A DNA stretch of 64,000 nt from Polynucleobacter sp. MWH-HuK1 (GCF_018881815.1 NZ_JACVPP010000001.1:1435654-1499653), one strand, 5' to 3'. Positions 16,688 to 26,760 are shown, counted from the stretch's first letter. Numbers and translations: made by a program. Notes: a model not told the origin generated them from the sequence alone.

Positions 16688-16711
16688 TCATTTAAGAGAG
16701 AAAGGCACAAA

Positions 16712-18094
16712 ATGTCCTCCACAGTAATTACTCGTTGGGAGCCAGAAAATAAAGATTTCTGGGAGTCCACCGGAAAATCAGTTGCAAAGCGTAATCTGAT
16801 TCTTTCGATCCCTGCATTAACTTTGGCATTTGCAGTTTGGATGGTTTGGTCAGTAGTAGTAGTGAATTTGCCAAACGTGGGATTTAAATTTTCCACAAAT
16901 CAATTGTTTTGGCTTGCGTCACTACCAGCACTCTGTGGCGCCACATTGCGCATCTTCTATTCGTTCGCCGTACCCATTTTTGGTGGACGTCGCTGGACTG
17001 CTATTTCAACGGCATCCTTATTAATTCCTGCGGTAGGTATTGGATTTGCTGTTCAGAATCCAGCAACCCCTTATGAATTTTTTATTACCTTAGCATTGCT
17101 TTGTGGTTTTGGGGGCGGCAATTTTGCGTCTTCAATGTCTAACATTAGTTTCTTTTATCCAAAAGCGCAAAAAGGAACAGCTTTAGGTCTAAATGCTGGA
17201 TTGGGTAATTTGGGTGTTTCGATTGTTCAGCTAGTTGTTCCGCTGGTTATCACTGCAGGGGTGTTTGGAGCATTGGGTGGTGAGCCACAGACCGTAACCA
17301 AGGCAGGCCAACAAGTTCCAATGTGGTTACAAAATGCCGGTTTTATTTGGGTACCATTTATTGCAGTAGCAGCTATTGCTGCATGGTTTGGGATGAATGA
17401 TTTGGCTGAGGCAAAGGCATCATTTGCAGACCAAGCAGTCATTTTTAAGCGTAAACATAATTGGCTTATGTGCTGGTTGTATTTAGGTACTTTCGGCTCA
17501 TTCATTGGATACTCCGCTGGATTTCCATTGCTGATTAAAAGTCAATTTCCTGGCGTCAATGCTTTGAGTTATGCCTGGCTTGGACCTTTAGTCGGTGCTT
17601 TAGCACGCCCATTCGGTGGTTGGCTTGCCGATAAGTTAGGTGGTGCTCGCGTGACATTTTGGAATTTCATTGCAATGGGCGCCGGCGTATTTGCAGTCTT
17701 GAATTTTTTGCCTTCGCAAGGCGCAGGCGGTAATTTCTATGGGTTCCTCATTGCCTTTATGTTGCTATTTGCTACATCTGGTATTGGTAATGGCTCGACA
17801 TTCCGCATGATTCCAGTAATTTTCTTGACTGAGCGTCAACGTGCTGCCGGAAATAATCCAGCGGATAAAGAGCAGGCAATTCGTGATGCCAATAAAGAAG
17901 CGGCAGCTGTATTGGGATTTAGCTCTGCAGTTGGCGCTTATGGTGGATTCTTTATTCCAAAGAGCTACGGAACATCTATTGCTGCTACTGGCGGTCCTGA
18001 AGCTGCTTTGTATTCCTTCATTATTTTTTACGTCACATGCACCTTGATTACTTGGTGGTATTACAGCCGTAAAAACGCACCAATGCCTTGCTAA
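16712..18094 (+). CDS. narK2: Nitrate/nitrite antiporter, NarK2-type MFS
   Basis: 460 residues, 12 membrane helices with an N-terminal cytoplasmic extension. Nitrate signature GFGGGNFASSMSNISFFYP lies in TM5 and GFSSAVGAYGGFFIP in TM11. It is longer than NarK1 and fits the nitrate/nitrite exchanger subgroup, which exports toxic nitrite. The NarK1-NarK2 pair in front of narG is the arrangement known from denitrifying pseudomonads and Paracoccus. AAAGG lies upstream of the start; narG begins 19 bases after the stop. Confidence 0.92.
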   Translation: MSSTVITRWEPENKDFWESTGKSVAKRNLILSIPALTLAFAVWMVWSVVVVNLPNVGFKFSTNQLFWLASLPALCGATLRIFYSFAVPIFGGRRWTAISTASLLIPAVGIGFAVQNPATPYEFFITLALLCGFGGGNFASSMSNISFFYPKAQKGTALGLNAGLGNLGVSIVQLVVPLVITAGVFGALGGEPQTVTKAGQQVPMWLQNAGFIWVPFIAVAAIAAWFGMNDLAEAKASFADQAVIFKRKHNWLMCWLYLGTFGSFIGYSAGFPLLIKSQFPGVNALSYAWLGPLVGALARPFGGWLADKLGGARVTFWNFIAMGAGVFAVLNFLPSQGAGGNFYGFLIAFMLLFATSGIGNGSTFRMIPVIFLTERQRAAGNNPADKEQAIRDANKEAAAVLGFSSAVGAYGGFFIPKSYGTSIAATGGPEAALYSFIIFYVTCTLITWWYYSRKNAPMPC

Positions 18095-18113
18095 AAGAAC
18101 TTAAAGGATTGAT

Positions 18114-21100
18114 ATGAGCCATTTTTTAGATCGCCTGAAATTTTTATCTACAGATACTGAATCATTTTCAGAAGGACATGGACAGGTCACTGGCGAAGAC
18201 CGCACGTGGGAAGACGCCTATCGTTCACGTTGGCAGCATGACAAGATCGTGCGCTCAACCCATGGCACCAACTGTACTGGCTCATGTTCTTGGAAAATTT
18301 ACGTTAAGGGCGGTATCGTAACTTGGGAAACACAGCAAACTGATTACCCACGCACTAGACCAGACCTTCCTAATCACGAACCACGCGGTTGTGCTCGTGG
18401 CGCAAGTTATAGCTGGTACATGTATAGCGCCAATCGCGTGAAGTATCCGATGATTCGAGGAAAATTGCTAAAACAATGGCGCGAAGTAAGAGCAGTTGCA
18501 AAAAGCCCGGTAGATGCTTGGGCAACTTTAGTTGAAAGCGATGCCAAAAGAAAAACCTGGCAAGAGATGCGCGGTAAAGGTGGCTTTGTACGCACATCTT
18601 GGGATGAGGTAAATGAAATCATCGCAGCAGCCAATGTGTACACCATCAAAAAGCATGGGCCAGATCGCATTATTGGTTTCTCGCCAATTCCAGCGATGTC
18701 AATGGTCAGTTATGCCGCTGGATCACGCTACTTAAGCCTAATTGGCGGCGTATGTATGAGCTTTTATGATTGGTATTGTGACTTGCCGCCAGCAAGTCCA
18801 CAAATTTGGGGCGAACAAACTGACGTGCCAGAATCGGCCGATTGGTATAACTCTACTTACATCATTGCCTGGGGTTCCAATGTTCCTCAAACACGCACAC
18901 CTGATGCTCACTTTTTCACCGAAGTTCGCTACAAGGGCGCTAAGACAGTAGCGATTACACCAGACTATGCCGAGGTTTCAAAATTGGCTGATATCTGGAT
19001 GCATCCTAAACAAGGTACTGATGCTGCTATCGCCATGGCGATGGGCCATGTGATTTTGAAAGAGTTCTATTTCAAAAAACGCACTCAGTATTTTGATGAT
19101 TATGTGCGTCGCTATACCGACATGCCAAACTTGGTTGTGTTAGAAGAGAAGACACTTGAAGACGGTAGAACAGTATTGGTTCCCGGACGCTATGCTCGTA
19201 CAAGTGACTTTGAAGGCAATTTAGGTCAGACCAATGGTTCTGAGTGGAAGACCGTAGCATTAGATACTGCCGGTAAACCCGTGGTTCCATACGGCTCAAT
19301 TGGTTTTAGATGGGGTCAAGAAGGCCGCAAGGATCAAGGCAAATGGAATCTTGAGTCCAAAGAAGCTCATCATGATAAAGACGTGACTCTGAAATTATCT
19401 TTGATGGAAGATCAGTCAATTCACGATGTGGTGCCTGTAGGCTTCCCATATTTTGGTGGTATTGATACGCCGCATTTTGATGTGAATAAACAAAGTGATG
19501 TTTTGGTACGCAATATCCCTGCCAAAAAAATGTCCTTTGTAGAAAATGGAGCTCCAAAAGAAGTATATGTAGCTACCGTATTCGATTTATTGGCAGGCAA
19601 TTATGGTATCGATCGCGGCTTAGGCGGTGATTGCGCTAAGTCATACGATGACAATGTCCCTTATACGCCAGCATGGCAGGAATCAATCACTGGCGTAAAA
19701 CGTGAGCAAGTAATTGCTGTAGCCCGTCAATTTGCCGAAAACGCTGAGAAGACTAAAGGTAAGTCAATGGTCATTATTGGCGCAGCCATGAACCATTGGT
19801 ACCACTGTGATATGAACTATCGCGGCATTATTAATATGTTGATGATGTGTGGTTGTATTGGCCAAAGCGGTGGTGGTTGGGCGCACTATGTTGGACAAGA
19901 AAAACTACGTCCACAAACAGGTTGGACTGCACTCGCATTTGCTTTGGATTGGATTCGCCCTCCACGTCAGCAAAACTCCACCAGTTTCTTCTACGCCCAT
20001 ACAGATCAATGGCGTTACGAAAAGCTAGGGATGGAGGAGGTGCTATCTCCTTTAGCAAATAAGAATGAATACCAAGGCAGCATGATCGACTACAACGTTC
20101 GCGCCGAACGGATGGGGTGGCTACCGTCCGCACCGCAGTTGAAAACCAACCCATTAAATGTGGTTAAAGAGGCAGTTGGAGCTGGCGTTGATCCTAAAGA
20201 GTACGTAGTAAAAGGATTGAAGGCTGGCACATTGCAAATGAGTTGCGAGGATCCTGATCATCCAAGTAACTGGCCACGAAATATGTTTGTGTGGCGCTCG
20301 AATATCTTGGGTTCATCAGGTAAAGGGCATGAGTACTTCTTGAAGCACCTACTGGGCACAAGCCATGGAGTGCAAGGCAAGGACTTGGGTAAAGATGAAG
20401 CGCGGCCTTCTGAGGTTGCATGGCACGATAAGGCTCCGGAAGGTAAGCTGGATTTATTGGTTACGCTTGATTTCCGGATGAGTACTACTTGCTTGTATTC
20501 GGATATCGTTTTGCCAACCGCTACTTGGTATGAAAAAAATGATTTGAATACAAGTGACATGCATCCGTTTATTCATCCACTGTCAACAGCCGTGGACCCT
20601 GCCTGGGAGGCTCGCAGCGACTGGGAAATTTATAAAGGGTTTGCTAAAAAGTTCTCCGAGGTATGCGTAGGTCACCTTGGGGTTGAAAAAGAAATAGTGC
20701 TTACCCCCTTAATGCATGACACGCCTGCAGAAATGGCTCAGCCATTTGATGTGCAGGAATGGAAAAAAGGAGAATGCGATTTAATTCCCGGGAAAACTGC
20801 ACCACAGATGACAGTGGTGGAAAGGGATTATCCAAATACCTTTAATCGATTTACAGCCCTTGGCCCACTAATGGATAAGGTTGGCAATGGTGGTAAAGGA
20901 ATAGCTTGGGATACTAAGGTTGAGGTCGAGCAGCTACGTGAGCTTAATGGCAAAGTTGAACATGGCGAGATGGCTGGCATGGCAAAGATTTCTACTGATA
21001 TCGATGCTGCTGAAGTGGTATTAATGCTTGCCCCAGAAACCAATGGCCATGTTGCGGTAAAGGCTTGGGATGCACTTTCAAAAATTACTGGCCGTGAGCA

Positions 21101-21887
21101 TGCTCATTTGGCGCTACATCGGGAAGATGAAAAGATTCGCTTCCGTGATATTCAAGCGCAGCCACGAAAAATTATCAGTTCGCCAACTTGGTCTGGTTTG
21201 GAAAGTGAAAAAGTTTCCTATAACGCAGGCTATACCAATGTCCATGAATACATTCCATGGAGAACGCTCACTGGTCGTCAACAGTTCTATCAAGATCACA
21301 AGTGGATGAGGGCATTTGGTGAAGGGTTTGTTTCATACAGACCGCCAGTTGATCTGAAAACCATTGGTGAGGTTCAGGGCATTAAGCCAAATGGCAATAA
21401 AGAAATAGTGCTTAATTTCATTACGCCGCACCAAAAGTGGGGTATTCACTCAACCTATAGCGACAATTTGATGATGTTGACTTTAAACCGCGGTGGTCCA
21501 GTGGTTTGGTTAAGTGAAAACGATGCAGCAAAAGCAGGCATTGTCGATAACGATTGGGTTGAGCTTTACAACACCAATGGTGCTATCGCTGCTAGAGCGG
21601 TGGTCAGCCAGCGTGTAAACCCAGGAATGATCATGATGTATCACGCTCAGGAAAAAATTATCAACACTCCTGGATCGGAAATTACGGGTATGCGTGGTGG
21701 CATTCACAACTCAGTCACCAGAATTGTTCTTAAGCCCACTCACATGATTGGTGGTTATGCCCAATTAAGTTACGGATTTAACTATTACGGAACGATTGGC
21801 ACGAATCGCGATGAATTTGTGAAGGTTCGGAAAATGCGAAATATTGATTGGCTTGATAGTGAAAATGCCAACACAGTTCAAGCGTAA
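18114..21887 (+). CDS. narG: Respiratory nitrate reductase alpha subunit
   Basis: 1257 residues, the usual NarG length. The FS0 iron-sulfur ligands are visible as His50, Cys54, Cys58 and Cys93. The molybdenum-ligand Asp lies in the segment SFYDWYCDLPPASP (~217-230; Asp223 by homology). There is no twin-arginine leader in the first 50 residues apart from the short vestigial N-terminus, as expected for cytoplasm-facing NarG. It reduces nitrate to nitrite with bis-MGD. AAAGGA precedes the ATG; narH starts 12 bases after the stop. Confidence 0.98.
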   Translation: MSHFLDRLKFLSTDTESFSEGHGQVTGEDRTWEDAYRSRWQHDKIVRSTHGTNCTGSCSWKIYVKGGIVTWETQQTDYPRTRPDLPNHEPRGCARGASYSWYMYSANRVKYPMIRGKLLKQWREVRAVAKSPVDAWATLVESDAKRKTWQEMRGKGGFVRTSWDEVNEIIAAANVYTIKKHGPDRIIGFSPIPAMSMVSYAAGSRYLSLIGGVCMSFYDWYCDLPPASPQIWGEQTDVPESADWYNSTYIIAWGSNVPQTRTPDAHFFTEVRYKGAKTVAITPDYAEVSKLADIWMHPKQGTDAAIAMAMGHVILKEFYFKKRTQYFDDYVRRYTDMPNLVVLEEKTLEDGRTVLVPGRYARTSDFEGNLGQTNGSEWKTVALDTAGKPVVPYGSIGFRWGQEGRKDQGKWNLESKEAHHDKDVTLKLSLMEDQSIHDVVPVGFPYFGGIDTPHFDVNKQSDVLVRNIPAKKMSFVENGAPKEVYVATVFDLLAGNYGIDRGLGGDCAKSYDDNVPYTPAWQESITGVKREQVIAVARQFAENAEKTKGKSMVIIGAAMNHWYHCDMNYRGIINMLMMCGCIGQSGGGWAHYVGQEKLRPQTGWTALAFALDWIRPPRQQNSTSFFYAHTDQWRYEKLGMEEVLSPLANKNEYQGSMIDYNVRAERMGWLPSAPQLKTNPLNVVKEAVGAGVDPKEYVVKGLKAGTLQMSCEDPDHPSNWPRNMFVWRSNILGSSGKGHEYFLKHLLGTSHGVQGKDLGKDEARPSEVAWHDKAPEGKLDLLVTLDFRMSTTCLYSDIVLPTATWYEKNDLNTSDMHPFIHPLSTAVDPAWEARSDWEIYKGFAKKFSEVCVGHLGVEKEIVLTPLMHDTPAEMAQPFDVQEWKKGECDLIPGKTAPQMTVVERDYPNTFNRFTALGPLMDKVGNGGKGIAWDTKVEVEQLRELNGKVEHGEMAGMAKISTDIDAAEVVLMLAPETNGHVAVKAWDALSKITGREHAHLALHREDEKIRFRDIQAQPRKIISSPTWSGLESEKVSYNAGYTNVHEYIPWRTLTGRQQFYQDHKWMRAFGEGFVSYRPPVDLKTIGEVQGIKPNGNKEIVLNFITPHQKWGIHSTYSDNLMMLTLNRGGPVVWLSENDAAKAGIVDNDWVELYNTNGAIAARAVVSQRVNPGMIMMYHAQEKIINTPGSEITGMRGGIHNSVTRIVLKPTHMIGGYAQLSYGFNYYGTIGTNRDEFVKVRKMRNIDWLDSENANTVQA

Positions 21888-21899
21888 CGGAGAAATAAG

Positions 21900-23423
21900 A
21901 TGAAAATTCGCGCACAAATTGGCATGGTTTTGAACTTGGATAAGTGTATTGGTTGCCACACTTGTTCTGTTACTTGTAAACAAGTTTGGACTAACCGTCC
22001 TGGCATGGAATATGCTTGGTTTAATAACGTGGAGTCAAAGCCTGGTATTGGGTATCCTAAAAATTGGGAAGACCAAGAGAAGTGGAAGGGTGGCTGGAAG
22101 CGTAAAAGTAACGGCAAGATTGAACCAAAACAAGGCGGTAGATCTAAGATTTGGATGAACCTCTTCGGGAATCCGAATTTGCCAGAAATTGATGATTACT
22201 ACGAGCCATTTACTTTTGACTATGAGCATCTTCAATCCGCACCAGAATCTAAGGCGGCCCCAACAGCACGTCCTCGTAGTTTAATTACTGGCAAGCGGAT
22301 GGAAAAGATTGAATGGGGTCCAAACTGGGAAGAGATTCTTGGTGGTGAGTTCGTTAAGCGAAGCAAAGACTCCAATTTTGATCAAATGCAAAAAGATGTA
22401 TGGGGTCAGTTTGAAAATACCTTCATGATGTATATGCCAAGGCTTTGCGAGCATTGCCTAAATCCAGCATGCGTTGCATCATGCCCGTCAGGCTCAATAT
22501 ACAAACGCGAAGAAGACGGCATTGTTTTGATCGATCAAGATAAATGTCGCGGCTGGCGTATGTGTGTATCTGCATGCCCGTACAAAAAGATTTATTACAA
22601 CTGGAAGAGCGGCAAGGCAGAGAAGTGTATTTTCTGTTATCCCCGCATTGAAGCTGGTCAACCCACGGTATGTTCTGAAACTTGCGTTGGGCGTATCCGG
22701 TATTTGGGTGTCATGCTGTATGACGCAGATCAAATTGAAAATGCAGCAAGCGTTGAGAATGAAAAAGATCTCTATAACGCTCAATTAAAAGTATTTTTAG
22801 ATCCAAACGATCCTGAAGTTCAAAAGCAGGCCTTATTGGATGGCGTTCCACCTTCATGGGTTGAATCAGCTAAGAAAAGCCCTGTTTACAAGATGGCGAT
22901 GGATTGGAAAATTGCATTACCTCTGCACCCAGAATACAGAACTTTGCCGATGGTTTGGTATGTCCCACCATTATCTCCAGTAACAGGCGCAGTCGAAGCT
23001 GGTTATGTTGGTGTCAATGGGCATATTCCTGATGTGAAGCAATTGCGTATACCAGTTCAGTATCTGGCCAATATGTTGACGGCTGGAGATGAAGCGCCAG
23101 TGGTGTCTGCTCTTGAAAAGATGTTGGCAATGCGGGCATGGCAGCGGGATAAGCATGTAGATGGAACCAGAAATTTAGAAGCTATTAAACAGGCCGGCAT
23201 ATCTGAAGATCAGGTTGAGGATATGTATCAGATTATGGCAATTGCAAACTACGAAGATCGGTTTGTGATTCCAACTTCGCACCGAGAGTACGCTGAAAAC
23301 ACTTTTGATATGAAAGGTGGTTGTGGGTTTACCTTCGGTAATGGCTGCTCTGACGGTGACTCCGAATTAAGTTTATTCGGGGGCTCAAAACGTCGGACTA
23401 TTCCAATTAAGCCTGCAGTATAA
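21900..23423 (+). CDS. narH: Respiratory nitrate reductase beta subunit
   Basis: 507 residues with four ferredoxin-type cysteine clusters: CIGCHTCSVTC (Cys16-26), CEHCLNPACVASC, CRGWRMCVSACP and CIFCYPRIEAGQPTVCSETC. The Trp in CRGWRMC replaces a Cys, as in E. coli NarH, giving one 3Fe-4S and three 4Fe-4S clusters. It passes electrons from NarI heme to NarG. GGAG lies upstream of the ATG. narJ follows by nine bases. Confidence 0.98.
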   Translation: MKIRAQIGMVLNLDKCIGCHTCSVTCKQVWTNRPGMEYAWFNNVESKPGIGYPKNWEDQEKWKGGWKRKSNGKIEPKQGGRSKIWMNLFGNPNLPEIDDYYEPFTFDYEHLQSAPESKAAPTARPRSLITGKRMEKIEWGPNWEEILGGEFVKRSKDSNFDQMQKDVWGQFENTFMMYMPRLCEHCLNPACVASCPSGSIYKREEDGIVLIDQDKCRGWRMCVSACPYKKIYYNWKSGKAEKCIFCYPRIEAGQPTVCSETCVGRIRYLGVMLYDADQIENAASVENEKDLYNAQLKVFLDPNDPEVQKQALLDGVPPSWVESAKKSPVYKMAMDWKIALPLHPEYRTLPMVWYVPPLSPVTGAVEAGYVGVNGHIPDVKQLRIPVQYLANMLTAGDEAPVVSALEKMLAMRAWQRDKHVDGTRNLEAIKQAGISEDQVEDMYQIMAIANYEDRFVIPTSHREYAENTFDMKGGCGFTFGNGCSDGDSELSLFGGSKRRTIPIKPAV

Positions 23424-23432
23424 GGAGCAAGA

Positions 23433-24110
23433 ATGAAACATTCATTACCTTTAAGAGCGCTATCTAGATTGCTGCAATATCCTGATCAGGAATTGATGGA
23501 GCATTTAACTGAAGTTGCTGAGGCTTTATACACTATGCCAAAGTTAAGTAAGAAGGTGCATAGCGGTTTGGTAGATTTTGTAAAGAATTTACAAACATCT
23601 GATTTATTTGATTCACAAGAAAACTATGTAGAGTGCTTTGATCGCGGCAGAGCAACCTCTTTGCATCTATTTGAGCATGTCCATGGTGACTCACGTGAGC
23701 GAGGTCAGGCAATGGTGGATTTGCTGCAAACCTATAAAGAAGGTGGTTTGCAATTAAGCGCCAATGAGTTGCCTGATCATTTATCCATCATTCTTGAGTT
23801 TGCTTCAACGCTTCCATTGGACCAGGCTAAGCAATTTATTGGTGAAATGGCTCACATTTTGAATGCAGTGTATTCAACTTTGGTATCTCGTAATAATCAG
23901 TATGCATGGCTAATTGCTGCTGCCATTGAGTTTTCAGGTGAAAAGTTCAAGATTGTTGATTTAAAGCCTGAAGAAAATTCCATGGATGAGGAGTGGGCAG
24001 AGCCACCAGCATTTAGTGGTTGCTCTACGCGAGGTCAATCAAAACCAGGAGAGGCGCAGCCACTGCACTTTGTGAAGCGCACAAAAGAATTAGAAGGGGT
24101 TCAGTCATGA
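23433..24110 (+). CDS. narJ: Nitrate reductase assembly chaperone
   Basis: 225 residues, all-helical NarJ/TorD-like fold, with LSRLLQYPDQEL at the start and the conserved HLFEHVHGDSRERGQAM segment (~68-85). NarJ holds apo-NarGH until cofactors are inserted, before docking to NarI. AAGGAG sits just upstream of the start. Its stop codon overlaps the narI start (ATGA), so the two are translationally coupled. Confidence 0.95.
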   Translation: MKHSLPLRALSRLLQYPDQELMEHLTEVAEALYTMPKLSKKVHSGLVDFVKNLQTSDLFDSQENYVECFDRGRATSLHLFEHVHGDSRERGQAMVDLLQTYKEGGLQLSANELPDHLSIILEFASTLPLDQAKQFIGEMAHILNAVYSTLVSRNNQYAWLIAAAIEFSGEKFKIVDLKPEENSMDEEWAEPPAFSGCSTRGQSKPGEAQPLHFVKRTKELEGVQS

Positions 24111-24808
24111 GCTATTTAGATACTTTTATTTTTGGAATTTACCCATACATCTGCCTGACAGTTTTTTTTGTAGGTAGCTTGATTCGATTTGATCGAGACC
24201 AATACACCTGGAAAAGTGATTCTAGTCAGCTATTGCGTAAAAAACAGTTGCGCATAGGAAGCATCTTTTTTCATGTTGGGGTCTTATTCTTATTTTTCGG
24301 CCATTTCTTTGGAATGCTAACGCCGCACTTCTTGTATGAGCCATTCATTACCGCAGGGCAAAAGCAAGTAATGGCTATGGCAACAGGAGGTATTGCTGGA
24401 ACGTTTGGGTTTATTGGTCTGACGATTCTGTTACATCGTCGTTTAACGGATGATCGTATTCGTGCCACATCTAAGACAAGCGATATTTTGATTGCTGTCA
24501 TTTTATGGTTCCAGCTGTTGCTAGGTCTTGCAACTATCCCGCTTTCGGGCCAGCATTTAGATGGCTCAATGATGATGAAATTGGCTGGTTGGGCTCAGGA
24601 TATTGTTACCTTTAATTCCGGTGCAGTTGCTTTGCTGAGCGGGGTTGATTGGGTATTTAAGCTGCATATGTTTTTAGGTATGACCATCTTTTTGATTTTC
24701 CCATTTACTCGCTTAGTGCACATTTGGAGCGGCTTTGCATCTGTAACGTATTTGGTAAGACCATATCAAATAGTGCGTAGTCGCCGCCTCGGTATTGGGC
24801 GTAAGTAA
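24107..24808 (+). CDS. narI: Respiratory nitrate reductase gamma subunit (cytochrome b)
   Basis: 233 residues from the ATG that overlaps the narJ stop. Five membrane helices. The four heme-ligand histidines occur at His56, His66, His187 and His205, the same numbers as in E. coli NarI. It oxidises quinol at the periplasmic side and feeds electrons to NarH. It closes the classic narGHJI set; a carbonic anhydrase gene follows after 14 bases, probably on the same transcript. Confidence 0.97.
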   Translation: MSYLDTFIFGIYPYICLTVFFVGSLIRFDRDQYTWKSDSSQLLRKKQLRIGSIFFHVGVLFLFFGHFFGMLTPHFLYEPFITAGQKQVMAMATGGIAGTFGFIGLTILLHRRLTDDRIRATSKTSDILIAVILWFQLLLGLATIPLSGQHLDGSMMMKLAGWAQDIVTFNSGAVALLSGVDWVFKLHMFLGMTIFLIFPFTRLVHIWSGFASVTYLVRPYQIVRSRRLGIGRK

Positions 24809-24822
24809 GGTTTGGATTGACG

Positions 24823-25497
24823 ATGCCAGATGAGCTATTAGAGCGACTCAGAAAGTTTCGTACAGAATACTTTCCTGCGCATCGTCAAGAGTTTGCATCC
24901 CTTATAGAGCAAGGGCAATCGCCGAAAACTTTATTTTTAGGTTGCTCTGATTCCAGAATTGTTCCTTACCTGTTAACTGGAACTGGCCCTGGGGATTTAT
25001 TCATTCTTCGCAATGTTGGGGCCATTGTTCCTCCATATGATGGTTCTTATGGCATTCATGGTACGGCTGCAGGAATTGAATTTGCTGTAATGCAATTGAA
25101 AGTTAGCAGAATTGTGGTTTGTGGGCATAGTCATTGTGGGGCGGTAAGGTCTGCCTATGAAGGCGTGCCTAAAGAGGCGATTAACTTAACCGCATGGCTA
25201 GACTTAATTAAGGAAGCGCTTTTGCCGGTTAGGCAAACTCCAGAGGCATTAAGGAGGGTGGAGCAACGCTCTATTGTTTTGCAACTTGAGCGGCTGATGG
25301 ACTACCCCATGGTTCGCGCACAAGTGGAAAAGAAAGAGTTAACTTTACATGGTTGGTATTACGTTATCGAAGATGGCGAAGTTCAAGTTTTTGATGTAAC
25401 TGCTGGCAAATTTATTCCGGCACATTCTGCAGATAACTGTGGAACAGGCCCTTATTTAGACGATCAATTTGATGGAGAGATCAAGCATGCCAAATAA
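24823..25497 (+). CDS. Beta-carbonic anhydrase
   Basis: 224 residues from the ATG at 24823. Zinc site and catalytic dyad are visible: Cys41-x-Asp43-x-Arg45 in LGCSDSR, then His102 and Cys105 in CGHSHCGA. It interconverts CO2 and bicarbonate in the cytoplasm. It follows narI closely and overlaps the next gene, so it is likely part of the nar transcript. A role in pH or bicarbonate balance during nitrate respiration is inference; a beta-CA in a nar operon is not standard. Confidence 0.93.
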   Translation: MPDELLERLRKFRTEYFPAHRQEFASLIEQGQSPKTLFLGCSDSRIVPYLLTGTGPGDLFILRNVGAIVPPYDGSYGIHGTAAGIEFAVMQLKVSRIVVCGHSHCGAVRSAYEGVPKEAINLTAWLDLIKEALLPVRQTPEALRRVEQRSIVLQLERLMDYPMVRAQVEKKELTLHGWYYVIEDGEVQVFDVTAGKFIPAHSADNCGTGPYLDDQFDGEIKHAK

Positions 25498-26077
25498 TTC
25501 AATGACAGAAATGGCCGCGGCGCTAATTTCTTCACGTCAGTCATACTTGCCTAAACGTTTATTCCAGCCGGGGCCTTCACAAGAGCAGTTGGATTTAATG
25601 TTTTCTATGGCTGCTACAGCTCCAGATCACAATCTAACTAGACCTTGGAGGTTTGTAATTTGCCCATTGGAATGCAGGGGGCTGCTGGCTGATGCATTTG
25701 CAAAATCACTTGTTGAGCGCGATCCGGATGCCACCGAACAGCAGATTCAAGATGCTATGGTTAAGGCGCATAGAGCGCCGTTGGTGATGTTGGCAATTGT
25801 CAATGCCAGGGGAACAGAGTCAGAAGTTCCTCCTAGTGAGCGCATTATTTCAGCGGGTTGTGCTATTCAGAATATTTTTCTGATGGCAAATGCTATGGGG
25901 TTTGGTGCCAGCCCTACTAGCGGTAAATCTATGTATATGAAGCCTGTTAGAGATCTGTTTGGCTTAAAAGATCATGAGGATCCCTTATGCTTTATTAATA
26001 TTGGAACGCCTGATCGAGCAACTCCTGCTAAACCGCGAATGATCCCTACTGAATTTGTTACTACTCTCAAGTATTAG
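25487..26077 (+). CDS. Nitroreductase family flavoprotein
   Basis: 196 residues from the ATG at 25487, chosen because GGAGAG lies 7 bases upstream; it overlaps the carbonic anhydrase stop by 11 bases. SRQSYLPKRLF, ATAPDHNLTRPWRFVI and ANAMGFGASPTSGK are the FMN-binding blocks of YdjA-like nitroreductases. Such enzymes reduce nitro groups, quinones or flavins with NAD(P)H. The true substrate is not evident. Its coupling to the nar operon is notable. Confidence 0.85.
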   Translation: MPNNSMTEMAAALISSRQSYLPKRLFQPGPSQEQLDLMFSMAATAPDHNLTRPWRFVICPLECRGLLADAFAKSLVERDPDATEQQIQDAMVKAHRAPLVMLAIVNARGTESEVPPSERIISAGCAIQNIFLMANAMGFGASPTSGKSMYMKPVRDLFGLKDHEDPLCFINIGTPDRATPAKPRMIPTEFVTTLKY

Positions 26078-26116
26078 CATTTGTCTTTCCTTTGGGGTAT
26101 CTGATACATTTCAGGT

Positions 26117-26659
26117 ATGAAGAAAATAGAATGGGAAAGGGTGCGTGCGTATATAAAAAAATGCATCCCACCGGATCCATATGGATTTAGTTGGCTAGAT
26201 ATCTTAAGAGTCTGTTTTGGGCTAGATGTCTTAATTATGGCCGTTGTCCTTTTTAATGAATTTGTTGGGCCAGCAGATAAATCAATGGAAATTAATGCTG
26301 TTTTTTTGGTAACAGCTTTAATGATCTTATTGATGCCAGCTAGCCCAATGTTTCACCCAAAAACTATCATTGAGGGAAATGTTGTCTCTGCATTGCTGGC
26401 TTCCGCGAGCATTTATATTTTCCCCGAGTCAAATATTGCGATGGTTTTGAGTGTTTCTGCTTCAGCAGCTGCAATGTATGCATTGAAGTGCTTCCAACCA
26501 ACCGCTTTAATGCTGGCATTGTTTGTATCAACGGGAAAAATCAATAGTTATTACTTTGCTTTGTATCCTATCTTTGCAGACTCAGTAGTATTGGTTATTA
26601 CTGCATACCTCTATGGGAAAATTACGAAGCACCCATATCCAGCAAAGTTAGAGGCTTAA
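26117..26659 (+). CDS. HPP-family membrane protein
   Basis: 180 residues with four or five hydrophobic helices. SPMFHPKTIIEGNVVSALLA and the later FQPTALMLAL correspond to the paired HPP-type loops (His/Gln-Pro-x). HPP-family proteins in cyanobacteria and chloroplasts have been linked to nitrite transport; this is established for some members only. Placed 39 bases after the nitroreductase gene in a nitrate island, a nitrite-handling role is a reasonable inference. Confidence 0.7.
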   Translation: MKKIEWERVRAYIKKCIPPDPYGFSWLDILRVCFGLDVLIMAVVLFNEFVGPADKSMEINAVFLVTALMILLMPASPMFHPKTIIEGNVVSALLASASIYIFPESNIAMVLSVSASAAAMYALKCFQPTALMLALFVSTGKINSYYFALYPIFADSVVLVITAYLYGKITKHPYPAKLEA

Positions 26660-26684
26660 TAGGCTTAAAAGCAGCGCAACAAAT

Positions 26685-26698
26685 TTAATCTAGATCAA
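26685..26698. promoter_or_regulatory. FNR/NnrR-type binding site
   Basis: TTAAT-CTAG-ATCAA matches 9 of 10 positions of TTGAT-N4-ATCAA (perfect half-site on the right). It lies 62 bases before the start of the small Cys-containing gene and 26 after the HPP gene stop, the expected place for oxygen- or NO-responsive activation. Confidence 0.55.
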
Positions 26699-26760
26699 AT
26701 TTGGTTTTCGTAAATATTGTAAATTTACATATCAGCGCATATATGATTGGAGGAGATGAT

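Noticed and set aside
18370-21043. Several long minus-strand frames opposite narG
   Set aside because: They lie wholly within narG, have no ribosome sites and arise from its codon bias.
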